From Acidobacteriota bacterium (GTDB lineage Bacteria; Acidobacteriota; Terriglobia; 20CM-2-55-15): a stretch of 7,427 nucleotides of DNA. This document shows positions 1 through 6,083 of this stretch, piece after piece; positions within the stretch are counted from its first letter, which is position 1, and the number at the start of each line of letters is the position of its first letter. A program made the position numbers and the translations under genes. The notes beneath the pieces were generated by a model. That model had not been told where the DNA came from and made no database searches. It saw nothing but the letters and a program-made list of their open reading frames with translations. The stretch lies in the NCBI GenBank assembly GCA_003223895.1, contig QHXD01000557.1, positions 1,161 to 8,587 of the forward strand, given 5' to 3'.

Positions 1-1
1 C

Positions 2-658
2 AAGCCCTACACCGAGGACCAGTGGAACCGCCTGTGTGAAGTCGGAAACCGGATCGACGATGAGCTTGCCGCCGGTGACGTTCGCCTGACGATGGGCGGA
101 GAACCAACTTTCGTTTCGATCGACGACATGGATGGCGACGAATGGAATACGGCCGCTCTCGGTCCCGACAAGCTGCGTCTGGGAGGAGATCTCCTCAAGC
201 GCCTGAGTGGAAAGTTTGCACCCGGCGGTTTTCTCCATTTTGGGCAGGGTAAATGGTACCCCGGCGAACCACTGCCCCGGTGGGCGTTCAGTTGTTACTG
301 GCGCACCGATGGGTTGCCGTTGTGGCAGGATCCGCATTGGATCGCCGATCCCGATCGCGATTACGGTTTCGGTCCGGCCGAGGCGCAACGATTCGCGGAG
401 GAATTCGCGCGAACGTTGTCGATCGATCCGGATTATCTTGTTACCGCCTACGAGGACCCGCTGGCGTACCTGCTCAAGGAGAGGCAACTTCCCATCAATA
501 TTGATCCGAAGGACAACAAACTCGACAGCCCCGAGGAACGCGAGCGCCTTCGCCGGATCTGTACTACCGATTCAGCGCGGCTACGGCAAGAGCGGACCGG
601 AATGGCAAACCAGTTTGTGGATGCTTCGGTCGCGGCATCTCTTCCTCGTTCCCGGTGA
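2..658 (+). CDS. DUF2126 transglutaminase-like protein, fragment 1 of 3 (5' end outside window)
   Basis: This is the N-terminal part of a DUF2126 (COG4196) domain, normally the C-terminal two thirds of a protein of roughly 1,100 residues whose N-terminus is a transglutaminase-like domain. The frame is open from base 2 with no stop, so the gene begins upstream. The ATG at 92 lies inside the conserved MGGEPTFVSIDDMDG block and is not the start. Family landmarks follow in order: EWNTAALGPDK, FAPGGFLHFGQGKWYPGE, LPRWAFSCYWR, PHWIADPDRDYG and AYEDPLAYLLKERQLPIN. Similarity to the family stops after LRRI, encoded up to 559. The next residues to the stop at 656-658 are frameshifted and resemble nothing, and the family sequence resumes in the next frame at 561. 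The domain sits in operons with ATP-grasp, alpha-E and transglutaminase genes, as here. Its biochemical activity has not been established. Family assignment is secure; whether an intact product is made depends on whether the break is real. Confidence 0.88.
   Translation, partial: KPYTEDQWNRLCEVGNRIDDELAAGDVRLTMGGEPTFVSIDDMDGDEWNTAALGPDKLRLGGDLLKRLSGKFAPGGFLHFGQGKWYPGEPLPRWAFSCYWRTDGLPLWQDPHWIADPDRDYGFGPAEAQRFAEEFARTLSIDPDYLVTAYEDPLAYLLKERQLPINIDPKDNKLDSPEERERLRRICTTDSARLRQERTGMANQFVDASVAASLPRSR
559..561 (+). other. Break 1: inferred short deletion with frame change in DUF2126
   Basis: The upstream frame reads ...LRRI with the last codon ending at 559. The downstream frame reads VLPIQRG from 561, leaving a single base between them. 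From remembered family sequence, about 11 residues of the pattern F-x-x-G-L-x-x-x-V-G-Y normally stand between these two points. If so, about 32 bases are missing. The frame change is seen directly; the size of the loss is an estimate from family knowledge, not from an alignment. Confidence 0.7.
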
Positions 659-1313
659 TTCTCCGGTCGGCTTCCGTCTGCCGCTGGAAAGTTTGCTATG
701 GGAGCCTGCCGAACAGGTCCGAAAGGTATGGGTCATCGATCCGATGTCGCCAACCGCTCCGTTACCGGTTCCGCAGCGCCAGCAAAGACTGGACACCGCT
801 GGGGGTCAGCCAACTGCGTTCACGGGTACCGTCGTGCGCACCGCGCTGGCAATAGAACCTCGTGGAGGCCGCCTTTGGGCATTCCTGCCTCCGGTCAGCA
901 CCACCGAAGACTACATCGAACTGATCGCGGCTCTCGAAGACACAGCGGCACGGCTCAAAATGCCGATCCTGGTTGAAGGATATCCGCCTCCTTACGATTC
1001 ACGCCTGCGCGTTATCAAGGTGACACCCGATCCCGGCGTCATTGAAGTGAATGTCCATCCGGCTGCCAGTTGGCGCGAACTGGTCGCAAATACCGTGACT
1101 CTCTATGAGCAGGCGCGCCTGTGCCGGCTGGGAACGGAGAAGTTCATGCTTGATGGCCGGCACACTGGAACAGGAGGCGGCAATCACCTCACGCTCGGCG
1201 GGATTACACCATCCGACAGCCCCTTTCTCCGGCGTCCGAACCTGCTGAAGAGCTTCGTCGGATACTGGCTGAATCATCCGTCGCTTGACGAGCCAGGCGC
1301 CGCGTGCCGATGA
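561..1313 (+). CDS. DUF2126 transglutaminase-like protein, fragment 2 of 3 (frameshifted)
   Basis: This is the middle part of the same DUF2126 domain, now one base ahead of fragment 1. Recognisable family sequence begins at the codon at 561 with VLPIQRGYGKSGPEWQTSLW. It continues through LFLVPGDSPVGFRLPLESL, KMPILVEGYPPPYDSRL, VTPDPGVIEVNVHPAASW and GTGGGNHLTLGG to GYWLNHPSL, ending at 1286. The residues from 1287 to the stop at 1311-1313 are out of frame. The frame is also open upstream of 561, but that stretch overlaps fragment 1 and reads as arginine-rich nonsense, so I place the real segment at 561. No convincing ribosome binding site lies near 561. It is best read as a continuation of fragment 1, not as a separate gene. 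The conserved motifs look undamaged apart from the two ends, which argues against an old, decaying pseudogene. Confidence 0.87.
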   Translation, partial: VLPIQRGYGKSGPEWQTSLWMLRSRHLFLVPGDSPVGFRLPLESLLWEPAEQVRKVWVIDPMSPTAPLPVPQRQQRLDTAGGQPTAFTGTVVRTALAIEPRGGRLWAFLPPVSTTEDYIELIAALEDTAARLKMPILVEGYPPPYDSRLRVIKVTPDPGVIEVNVHPAASWRELVANTVTLYEQARLCRLGTEKFMLDGRHTGTGGGNHLTLGGITPSDSPFLRRPNLLKSFVGYWLNHPSLDEPGAACR

Positions 1314-2313
1314 AACCCGTCCCGAAGCTGTGTATGAACTGGAGCTGGCGTTCAGCCTGCTGAATGGAACCCAGCCTGACGAATGCCCGCCATGGCTGGT
1401 GGATCGCATCTTTCGCAACCTTCTTGTAGATGTGACCGGCAATACGCATCGCGCCGAGTTTTGTATCGACAAGCTCTACTCGCCGGACAGTGCAACGGGA
1501 AGACTCGGCCTTGTCGAAATGCGAGCTTTCGAGATGCCGCCTCACGCAAGGATGAGCCTGGCCCAGCAACTGCTCGTGCGCGCCTTCGTCGCCTGGTTCT
1601 GGCGCGAGCCGTACGAGGAAACGCCAATCCGATGGGGAACGCGCCTTCACGATCTTTTCCTGCTGCCGTACTTTGTCGAACACAATTTCGAGATGGTGAT
1701 ACGGGATTTACAGCAGGCGGGTTATCCGCTGGACAACGCCTGGTTCGCTCCGCACGCCGAATTTCGTTTTCCCGTTTACGGGCGTGTGTGTTACGAAGGC
1801 GTGGAACTGGAGCTGCGTCAGGCAATCGAGCCATGGTACGTGCTCGGTGAAGAGCCTGGCGCAGGGGGAACGGCGCGTTATGTGGATTCGTCCGTGGAGC
1901 GAATGCAGATCCGGGTGCGAGGGCTGGTGAACGAAAGAGTGGCGGTCCTGTGCAATGGACGCCGTCTGCCGTTGCAGCCCACGGGAACGCGCGGCGATTT
2001 CGTTTGTGGTGTGCGGTACCGGGCCTGGCAGCCCCCGCGTTGTCTGCATCCCACGATTCCCGTGCATACTCCGCTCGTTTTCGATGTGGTCGATATTGCG
2101 GCCGAACGCTCCATCGGGGGTTGCACTTATCATGTTGCGCATCCAGGTGGACGGACCTACGAAACGTTTCCGGTAAATTCGAACGAAGCCGAGGCCCGGC
2201 GTGTGGCACGCTTTTTTGGATTCGGACATACTCCGGGGCGGGTTGTCGTGCCTCCACCTGAAGTGAACCCGGAGTTCCCAGCAACGCTGGATCTGCGAAG
2301 AAGGTGTGAATGA
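1285..2313 (+). CDS. DUF2126 transglutaminase-like protein, fragment 3 of 3 (C-terminus)
   Basis: This is the C-terminal third of the DUF2126 domain, shifted by one more base. Family sequence resumes at 1288 with TSQAPRADETRPEAVYELE. It runs through RIFRNLLVDVTGNTHRAEFC, KLYSPDSATGRLGLVEMRAF, PIRWGTRLHDLFLLPYFV, LELRQAIEPWYVLGEE, GGTARYVDSSVERMQ, VRYRAWQPPRCLHPTIPVH, GGCTYHVAHPGGRTYETFPV and RFFGFGHTPG. It closes with the usual ending, ATLDLRR, and a TGA at 2311-2313. A TTG at 1285 could formally start it, but that codon overlaps the end of fragment 2, so independent initiation is unlikely. Joined, the three fragments give about 769 visible residues, in keeping with a full DUF2126 domain once two short gaps are allowed for. 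The next gene of the set lies 238 bases downstream, beyond a REP-like repeat. Confidence 0.9.
   Translation: MTSQAPRADETRPEAVYELELAFSLLNGTQPDECPPWLVDRIFRNLLVDVTGNTHRAEFCIDKLYSPDSATGRLGLVEMRAFEMPPHARMSLAQQLLVRAFVAWFWREPYEETPIRWGTRLHDLFLLPYFVEHNFEMVIRDLQQAGYPLDNAWFAPHAEFRFPVYGRVCYEGVELELRQAIEPWYVLGEEPGAGGTARYVDSSVERMQIRVRGLVNERVAVLCNGRRLPLQPTGTRGDFVCGVRYRAWQPPRCLHPTIPVHTPLVFDVVDIAAERSIGGCTYHVAHPGGRTYETFPVNSNEAEARRVARFFGFGHTPGRVVVPPPEVNPEFPATLDLRRRCE
1286..1288 (+). other. Break 2: inferred short deletion with frame change in DUF2126
   Basis: The upstream frame reads GYWLNHPSL, with the last codon ending at 1286. The downstream frame reads TSQAPRADE from 1288, again leaving one base between. 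Family members normally carry about 11 residues resembling SYLFSGLFIGP at this point, one of the most conserved stretches of the domain. The inferred loss is again about 32 bases. The net frame change (+1) is the same as at the first break. Confidence 0.72.
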
Positions 2314-2353
2314 ATCGCGGAGCGGCTGTTCAAATGGAATCAAGTTGGTCTCA

Positions 2354-2448
2354 GCACGTAGCCGTGGGCTTTATGCCCGCGTTCAAGTACCGCCAGAAGA
2401 ATTCTTTAATCGTGTTTGAACGCGGGCATAAAGCCCACGGCTACGTGC
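2354..2448. repeat. Inverted pair of REP-like palindromic elements
   Basis: Two 33-base arms, 2354-2386 and 2416-2448, are perfect reverse complements separated by 29 bases. Each arm contains its own short palindrome (GGGC, loop TTTAT, GCCC at 2367-2379 in the left arm, mirrored on the right). Just outside that palindrome sits a GTAG tetranucleotide, at 2358-2361 on the + strand and 2441-2444 on the - strand. A GTAG foot beside a small hairpin is typical of REP elements mobilised by RAYT transposases, and an inverted pair resembles a BIME. The spacer holds a 10-base perfect palindrome (2397-2406) almost at the same centre. No RAYT gene is in the window. Lying between DUF2126 and the ATP-grasp gene, it could form a large mRNA hairpin that attenuates or stabilises the transcript; this role is inference. 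Confidence 0.88.
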
Positions 2449-2470
2449 AGACCGCCGATGTTTTCCTTTT

Positions 2471-2515
2471 GAGTAACCGGCCCACAAGTCCGGCACTCTC
2501 ACGCCGCTCCGCGGC
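2471..2515. repeat. Two small dyads in the DUF2126 / ATP-grasp gap
   Basis: The first dyad spans 2471-2498. GAGT pairs with ACTC at the outside and CCGG pairs with CCGG inside, around a 9-base loop, with a small asymmetric bulge. The second, 2503-2515, is GCCGC, loop TCC, GCGGC. Neither is followed by a run of T, so they do not look like intrinsic terminators. They may be remnants of other palindromic intergenic repeats. With the REP pair they account for most structure visible in the 238 non-coding bases at 2314-2551. I see no convincing promoter there. Confidence 0.45.
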
Positions 2516-2539
2516 TGGATACCGCAGTCCAAAACAAAT

Positions 2540-2543
2540 AGGA
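2540..2543 (+). promoter_or_regulatory. Ribosome binding site supporting a TTG start at 2552
   Basis: AGGA at 2540-2543 lies 8 bases ahead of the TTG at 2552. The next in-frame ATG is at residue 45, inside conserved family sequence, so it is too late to be the start. The site therefore supports TTG as the start of the ATP-grasp gene. Confidence 0.5.
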
Positions 2544-2551
2544 CCAATCCC

Positions 2552-4726
2552 TTGCCCGTAAAGACAGATTTAGACAAGGACCAGCTCAAGTATGTTCCGG
2601 TAGAGGGCCACTGGGATGAGGCGCTTCTGCCCTCCGGCCTGCCGCGCCGGCACTGGCGAAAGCTTGTCGTCGAAATCCGTCGCATGGGCTTTCGTCATCT
2701 CAGCCGCCGCTGGCAAAGCGGCCAGCAGTTGATCCAGTCTGAAGGCGTCACCTATAACGTCGGCAACCTGACCGAGGGCAGCGAATATTCCTGGCCGATG
2801 GATCCGATTCCCCTCGTCATCGACGCAAAAGAATGGGCCTCCATCGAACGAGCGGTCATCCAGAGAGCCACGCTGTTCAATGCCATTCTGTCTGATCTTT
2901 ACGGAGAGCAGCGGCTGCTCCATCAGCGTTTGCTTCCCTCGGCGCTTGTCTTTGCGAATTCCCATTTTCTGCGTCCCTGCGTCGGAATCACGCCCCGGGG
3001 CGGTGTGCACCTGTACACGTACGCGATGGACATCGCGCGCTCCCCGGCGGGAGACTGGTGGGTCATTGCCGACCGGACTCAGGCGCCTTCCGGCATGGGG
3101 TACACACTCCAAAACCGATTGGTGAGCGCGCGGACGTTGCCCGGTGTGTTCGACCAATATCAGATCCGGCAGCTCGCGCGGTTTTACGACATGAAGCGGG
3201 CTTCCCTGCTCGCACTGGCCGGGGATCAACGAGCGAACCCTTCGGTCGTTCTCCTGTCGCCGGGTCCGCACAACGAGACGTACTTCGAACATTCATTTCT
3301 GGCGGGACAATGGGGCTTCGCGCTCGTTGAGGGCGCCGACCTGACGGTGCTCGATCGGTGCGTGTACCTCAGGACGCTAAATGGTCTGCAACGTGTCGAT
3401 GTCATTCTGCGCCGTCTGGACGACAGTTTCTGTGACCCGCTCGAACTTCGCGGAGATTCGCTGCTGGGAATACCGGGGCTGGTGCAGGCGGTGCGGAGCG
3501 GCTCCGTCGCAATCGACAACGCGCTCGGCAGCGGGCTGGTCGAAACCAGCGCACATATGGCATTTCTGCCGGGACTCTGCCGGCAACTGCTCGGTGAAGA
3601 ATTGCACATGCCTTCGGTTGCAACATGGTGGTGCGGTCAGGAAGAACCCCGCCGCTACGTTCAGGAACATCTCAAGGAGCTGGTGATCAAGCCGGCTTTT
3701 CCACGCTTCGGACAGCACCCGGAGTTTCCCGAATCGATGAGTGCGGCAGCCTGTGAAGGCCTGGTGCGCAGAATCGAGACTCAGCCGGACGAGTTCGTGG
3801 CCCAGGAACGCGTTGCCCTTTCAACAGTACCCGCGCGTACGGAGACCGGCATTGTTCCGCGCCATGCCGTGCTCCGGGTTTACGCGGCCTGGGATGGGCA
3901 CTCCTTTGTCGTCCTGCCTGGCGGATTAACACGCGTCTCCACGCTGGATTCATCTCTCGTTGTTTCCATGCACCTGGGCGGCGGCAGCAAGGATACGTGG
4001 GTACTCAGCGGCTCGGCCGCAGAGGCGGCGGCCGCCCGGCGCAGGCCGACCGACCAGATTCCGATACAGCCGGGTGCGGGAGATTTGCCGAGCAGGGTGG
4101 GCGACAATCTTTTCTGGCTCGGCCGTTACGCCGAACGCGTGGAAGCTCGCGTCCGTTTCGTCCGCGCCCTGTGGCCGGCGCTTTCGAGTGAAGAGGATTT
4201 TGGCCGCGCGGTTTCGCTGGAAACCGCGATCCGGCTGCTCGCTGGATTCGCATATCTATCCGAGGAAACGTCCGCGGCGTCGCTCGGCGAACAGCGGTGG
4301 TCCGTACAGCGCACACTGACCGAAATGGTCTATGACCCATCCCAGACCTCGAGCCTTCGTTGGAACCTTAAAGAATTGAGGCGGGTCGCGGTGCACTTGA
4401 AGGAGCGGCTGTCGTCGGACACGTGGCGGGTGCTCCAGCAGCTCGAATCCCACTTCTCCGCATTCGCGCCGGCGAATGCCGATCAGCGTTACCTGGGAGG
4501 ATTGGACTTGCTCGATAACGTCGTGCTTACGCTTTCTGCGTTCTCCGGGCTCCTGATGGAGAATACGACGCGAGGTTTCGGGTGGCGCTTTCTGGAAATC
4601 GGCCGCCGCATGGAGCGGGCACTCCAGACTTCCGAACTGTTGCGCTCCAGTCTGAGTTCAGCGGCCGCCGAAGTGGAACCGTGCCTCCAGATCCTGCTTC
4701 AAATTGGCGACAGCTCGATCACATAA
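2552..4726 (+). CDS. Circularly permuted ATP-grasp / alpha-E fusion protein (alpha-E part truncated by frameshift)
   Basis: This 724-residue frame encodes a COG2308-type circularly permuted ATP-grasp domain (about residues 15-490) fused to the start of an alpha-E (DUF403, COG2307) domain (from about 510). ATP-grasp landmarks are GVTYNVGN, DPIPLVIDAKEW, ADRTQAPSGMGYTLQNRLV, GPHNETYFEHSFLA (N241-E246), VEGADLTV, VDVILRRLDDSFCDPLELR, NALGSGLVE, LPSVATWWCGQ, LVIKPAF (K380, a likely ATP-phosphate lysine) and GGGSKDTWVL (G476-K480). Alpha-E begins with GDLPSRVGDNLFWLGRYAER near D511 and runs to IGDSSIT, where TAA at 4724-4726 stops the frame. The family motif continues past that point, and the rest of alpha-E appears one base ahead at 4725-5036. 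ATP-grasp enzymes of this class are predicted to form amide or peptide bonds using ATP; the substrate is unknown. The start is TTG with AGGA upstream. The catalytic domain looks complete, so activity is possible even if the alpha-E truncation is real. Confidence 0.93.
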   Translation: MPVKTDLDKDQLKYVPVEGHWDEALLPSGLPRRHWRKLVVEIRRMGFRHLSRRWQSGQQLIQSEGVTYNVGNLTEGSEYSWPMDPIPLVIDAKEWASIERAVIQRATLFNAILSDLYGEQRLLHQRLLPSALVFANSHFLRPCVGITPRGGVHLYTYAMDIARSPAGDWWVIADRTQAPSGMGYTLQNRLVSARTLPGVFDQYQIRQLARFYDMKRASLLALAGDQRANPSVVLLSPGPHNETYFEHSFLAGQWGFALVEGADLTVLDRCVYLRTLNGLQRVDVILRRLDDSFCDPLELRGDSLLGIPGLVQAVRSGSVAIDNALGSGLVETSAHMAFLPGLCRQLLGEELHMPSVATWWCGQEEPRRYVQEHLKELVIKPAFPRFGQHPEFPESMSAAACEGLVRRIETQPDEFVAQERVALSTVPARTETGIVPRHAVLRVYAAWDGHSFVVLPGGLTRVSTLDSSLVVSMHLGGGSKDTWVLSGSAAEAAAARRRPTDQIPIQPGAGDLPSRVGDNLFWLGRYAERVEARVRFVRALWPALSSEEDFGRAVSLETAIRLLAGFAYLSEETSAASLGEQRWSVQRTLTEMVYDPSQTSSLRWNLKELRRVAVHLKERLSSDTWRVLQQLESHFSAFAPANADQRYLGGLDLLDNVVLTLSAFSGLLMENTTRGFGWRFLEIGRRMERALQTSELLRSSLSSAAAEVEPCLQILLQIGDSSIT

Positions 4727-5036
4727 GGTTTTGCTGGTCGACGAAACCAACCCTCGTTCGGTTGGTTTCCAGCTTGCCACGCTGCTTCACCAGATCAACC
4801 GGCTTCAGGAAAACGACGAGGGGAGCCGGAATTCAACCGAGCACGAGCTTGCGCTGAAGGCCGTGAACCTGGTGCGATCGTGCCGGACGGCGGATCTTTC
4901 CCGGCGCGAGGCCGAAGGACACTTTCCGGCACTGGAGGAACTCGTGACAGAGCTCAAGACGACATTGTTGGAACTTTCCGATGCGCTGACGGCGCGATAC
5001 TTCGTCAACATCATCGCCTGCCGCTTCACGACATAA
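4704..5036 (+). CDS. Alpha-E domain C-terminal remnant (continuation of the ATP-grasp/alpha-E fusion)
   Basis: This is the last third of the alpha-E (DUF403) domain. Real family sequence starts at 4725 with KVLLVDETNPRSVGFQLATL and goes on through HQINRLQ and AVNLVRSC to LLELSDALTARYF, near the expected C-terminus. The domain is helical, and its role in the ATP-grasp/transglutaminase system is unknown. A TTG at 4704 opens the frame and overlaps the upstream frame by 23 bases. A separate small protein from re-initiation is conceivable, but I see no strong ribosome binding site. The lost conserved motif makes a broken single gene (2552-5036) more likely. The TAA at 5034-5036 shares its last base with the ATG of the next gene, so translation of the transglutaminase gene is probably coupled to this frame. 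Confidence 0.8.
   Translation: MATARSHKVLLVDETNPRSVGFQLATLLHQINRLQENDEGSRNSTEHELALKAVNLVRSCRTADLSRREAEGHFPALEELVTELKTTLLELSDALTARYFVNIIACRFTT
4723..4725 (+). other. Break 3: inferred short deletion with frame change in alpha-E
   Basis: The upstream frame reads GDSSIT, ending at 4723, and meets TAA at once. The downstream frame resumes at 4725 with KVLLVDETNPRSVGFQL, leaving one base between. Alpha-E domains normally carry a stretch like Y-R-x-R-Y-L plus several further residues between these motifs. About 11-15 codons therefore seem to be lost, in the same net frame class as the two earlier breaks. The size is an estimate from family memory. Confidence 0.68.
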
Positions 5037-5890
5037 TGATCTTTCACGTAACGCATACGACCCGCTACATCTACGAGACCGCCGTTTCGCACGGTCTCAA
5101 CGAAGCCCGCCTGACGCCGCGGCGCTTTCCCGGCCAGGAGGTTCGCGAAACCGCTCTCCGCGTCCATCCGAAACCCGCTTTCATGCATCAGAGGAAGGAT
5201 TACTACGGGAACGACGTCACTGCGTTCGAAGTTCTCGAGAAACACGATCGTCTCGAGGCAACCGCAGAGAGTACAGTCGAGGTGACATCGGAATTGACTG
5301 GTCCCCTCCCCTCGATTTCGTGGGAGGAAGCCCGAAAACTCATCGCCGCAGAATCCGATCCGGCTTTCATTGAGGCCTCGGAGTTCATCCACAATTCACC
5401 GTACGTTCCCGCCGCGCCCCAACTGAACGACTACGCACGCAAGACATTCGCCCCCGAACGGCCTCTGCTCGAATGCGTACAGGATCTCTCGCACCGTATT
5501 CACGAGGACTTCAAATACCGCCCGAAGTCCACTTCCATCGATGTTGCTCTGACGGATGTGCTGCGCAAACGCCAGGGGGTGTGCCAGGATTTTGCGCACG
5601 TCATGATAGGCGCTTTGCGCTCCGTGCGGCTGGCAGCTCGATATGTCAGTGGTTATGTGCGTCCCGGTCCTAAAGTCCAGGGTGCTCAGGCATCCCACGC
5701 ATGGGTCGCGGTCTTCGTTCCCGGAAACGGCTGGTGGAGTTTCGATCCAACCAACGACGTGATGGTCTCCGACAGCCACGTCACGCTGGCCTGGGGGCGA
5801 GACTATGGCGACGTGGCTCCAGTGAAAGGCATCACTCTTGGGGGTGGAGGCCAGACGGTGGAAGTCGAGGTCTACGTGCGGCCGCTTTAG
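5036..5890 (+). CDS. Transglutaminase-like (COG1305 type) protein, intact
   Basis: This 284-residue protein has a beta-rich N-terminal transglutaminase-associated domain (about residues 1-85, starting MIFHVTHTTRYIYE). A transglutaminase core follows. The putative catalytic triad is visible: Cys183 in RQGVCQDFAHV, His221 in ASHAWVAVF and Asp237 in WSFDPTNDV. The C-terminal block HVTLAWGRDYGDVAPVKG is typical of this subgroup. Bacterial members are generally thought to act as cysteine peptidases or amide-bond-processing enzymes; the substrate is not known. The frame is open further upstream to 4880, but that stretch only overlaps the alpha-E gene. The ATG at 5036 gives the conserved N-terminus and forms a TAATG overlap with the preceding stop. 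No signal peptide is evident, so a cytoplasmic location is likely. It is the last gene of the + strand set and is followed after 13 bases by a large dyad. Confidence 0.94.
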   Translation: MIFHVTHTTRYIYETAVSHGLNEARLTPRRFPGQEVRETALRVHPKPAFMHQRKDYYGNDVTAFEVLEKHDRLEATAESTVEVTSELTGPLPSISWEEARKLIAAESDPAFIEASEFIHNSPYVPAAPQLNDYARKTFAPERPLLECVQDLSHRIHEDFKYRPKSTSIDVALTDVLRKRQGVCQDFAHVMIGALRSVRLAARYVSGYVRPGPKVQGAQASHAWVAVFVPGNGWWSFDPTNDVMVSDSHVTLAWGRDYGDVAPVKGITLGGGGQTVEVEVYVRPL

Positions 5891-5903
5891 GTTCTCCTCA
5901 ATT

Positions 5904-6080
5904 TAAAATGACTGATGGCCACTGACCAATGCCCAATGAAGTTGAGAAATGAACGGATGACCAATGAAATTGAACATTTAGAAGTGAACCGATTTTTCAA
6001 TCCTCAATGTTCAATTTCATTGGTCATCCGTTCATTTCTCAACTTCATTGGGCATTGGGCGGTGGCCATCAGTCATTTTA
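5904..6080. repeat. Long inverted repeat between convergent genes, possible bidirectional terminator
   Basis: Arms 5904-5978 and 6006-6080 are 75 bases each and match as reverse complements at 73 positions. The mismatches are 5923/6061 and 5925/6059. The spacer is 27 bases. The left arm has an internal near-repeat: CCAATGAAGTTGA at 5933-5945 and CCAATGAAATTGA at 5961-5973. TGACCAATG also occurs twice, at 5923 and 5958. The outer ends are A/T-rich (TAAAATGAC... and ...GTCATTTTA), so on either strand the 3' side of the stem ends in a short T run. The repeat begins 13 bases after the transglutaminase stop and ends 3 bases after the amidohydrolase stop. Read-through RNA from either gene would form a very stable hairpin, so a two-way terminator role is plausible. 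It is AT-richer than its surroundings and may be an inserted non-autonomous element. No terminal target-site duplication is obvious. Confidence 0.9.
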
Positions 6081-6083
6081 GAA

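Noticed and set aside
1352..2284. Long open frame of 310 codons on the - strand
   Set aside because: It lies opposite the well-conserved third DUF2126 segment. Its translation is rich in Arg, Pro and Ala and matches no family I know, as expected for an antisense shadow in GC-rich coding DNA.
2354..2448. CRISPR array or intrinsic terminator
   Set aside because: There are only two arms, in inverted orientation, with no direct repeats or spacers and no T run after the stem.
2310..2561. Small + strand frame starting at the ATGA overlap with the DUF2126 stop
   Set aside because: It spans the REP-like inverted pair and the dyads, so its protein would be encoded by repeat sequence. It ends just inside the next gene and resembles nothing known.
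2570..3292. Open frame of 240 codons on the - strand
   Set aside because: It is antisense to the conserved ATP-grasp domain, with no recognisable motifs or ribosome binding site.
559..4725. Programmed frameshifting or translational bypassing at the three breaks
   Set aside because: Bypassing and frameshift sites keep or add sequence between conserved blocks. Here conserved residues appear to be missing, and no slippery heptamer or stimulatory hairpin is visible at the junctions.
4880..5035. Upstream extension of the transglutaminase gene
   Set aside because: The frame is open, but this stretch overlaps conserved alpha-E coding sequence. The family N-terminus begins exactly at the ATG at 5036.
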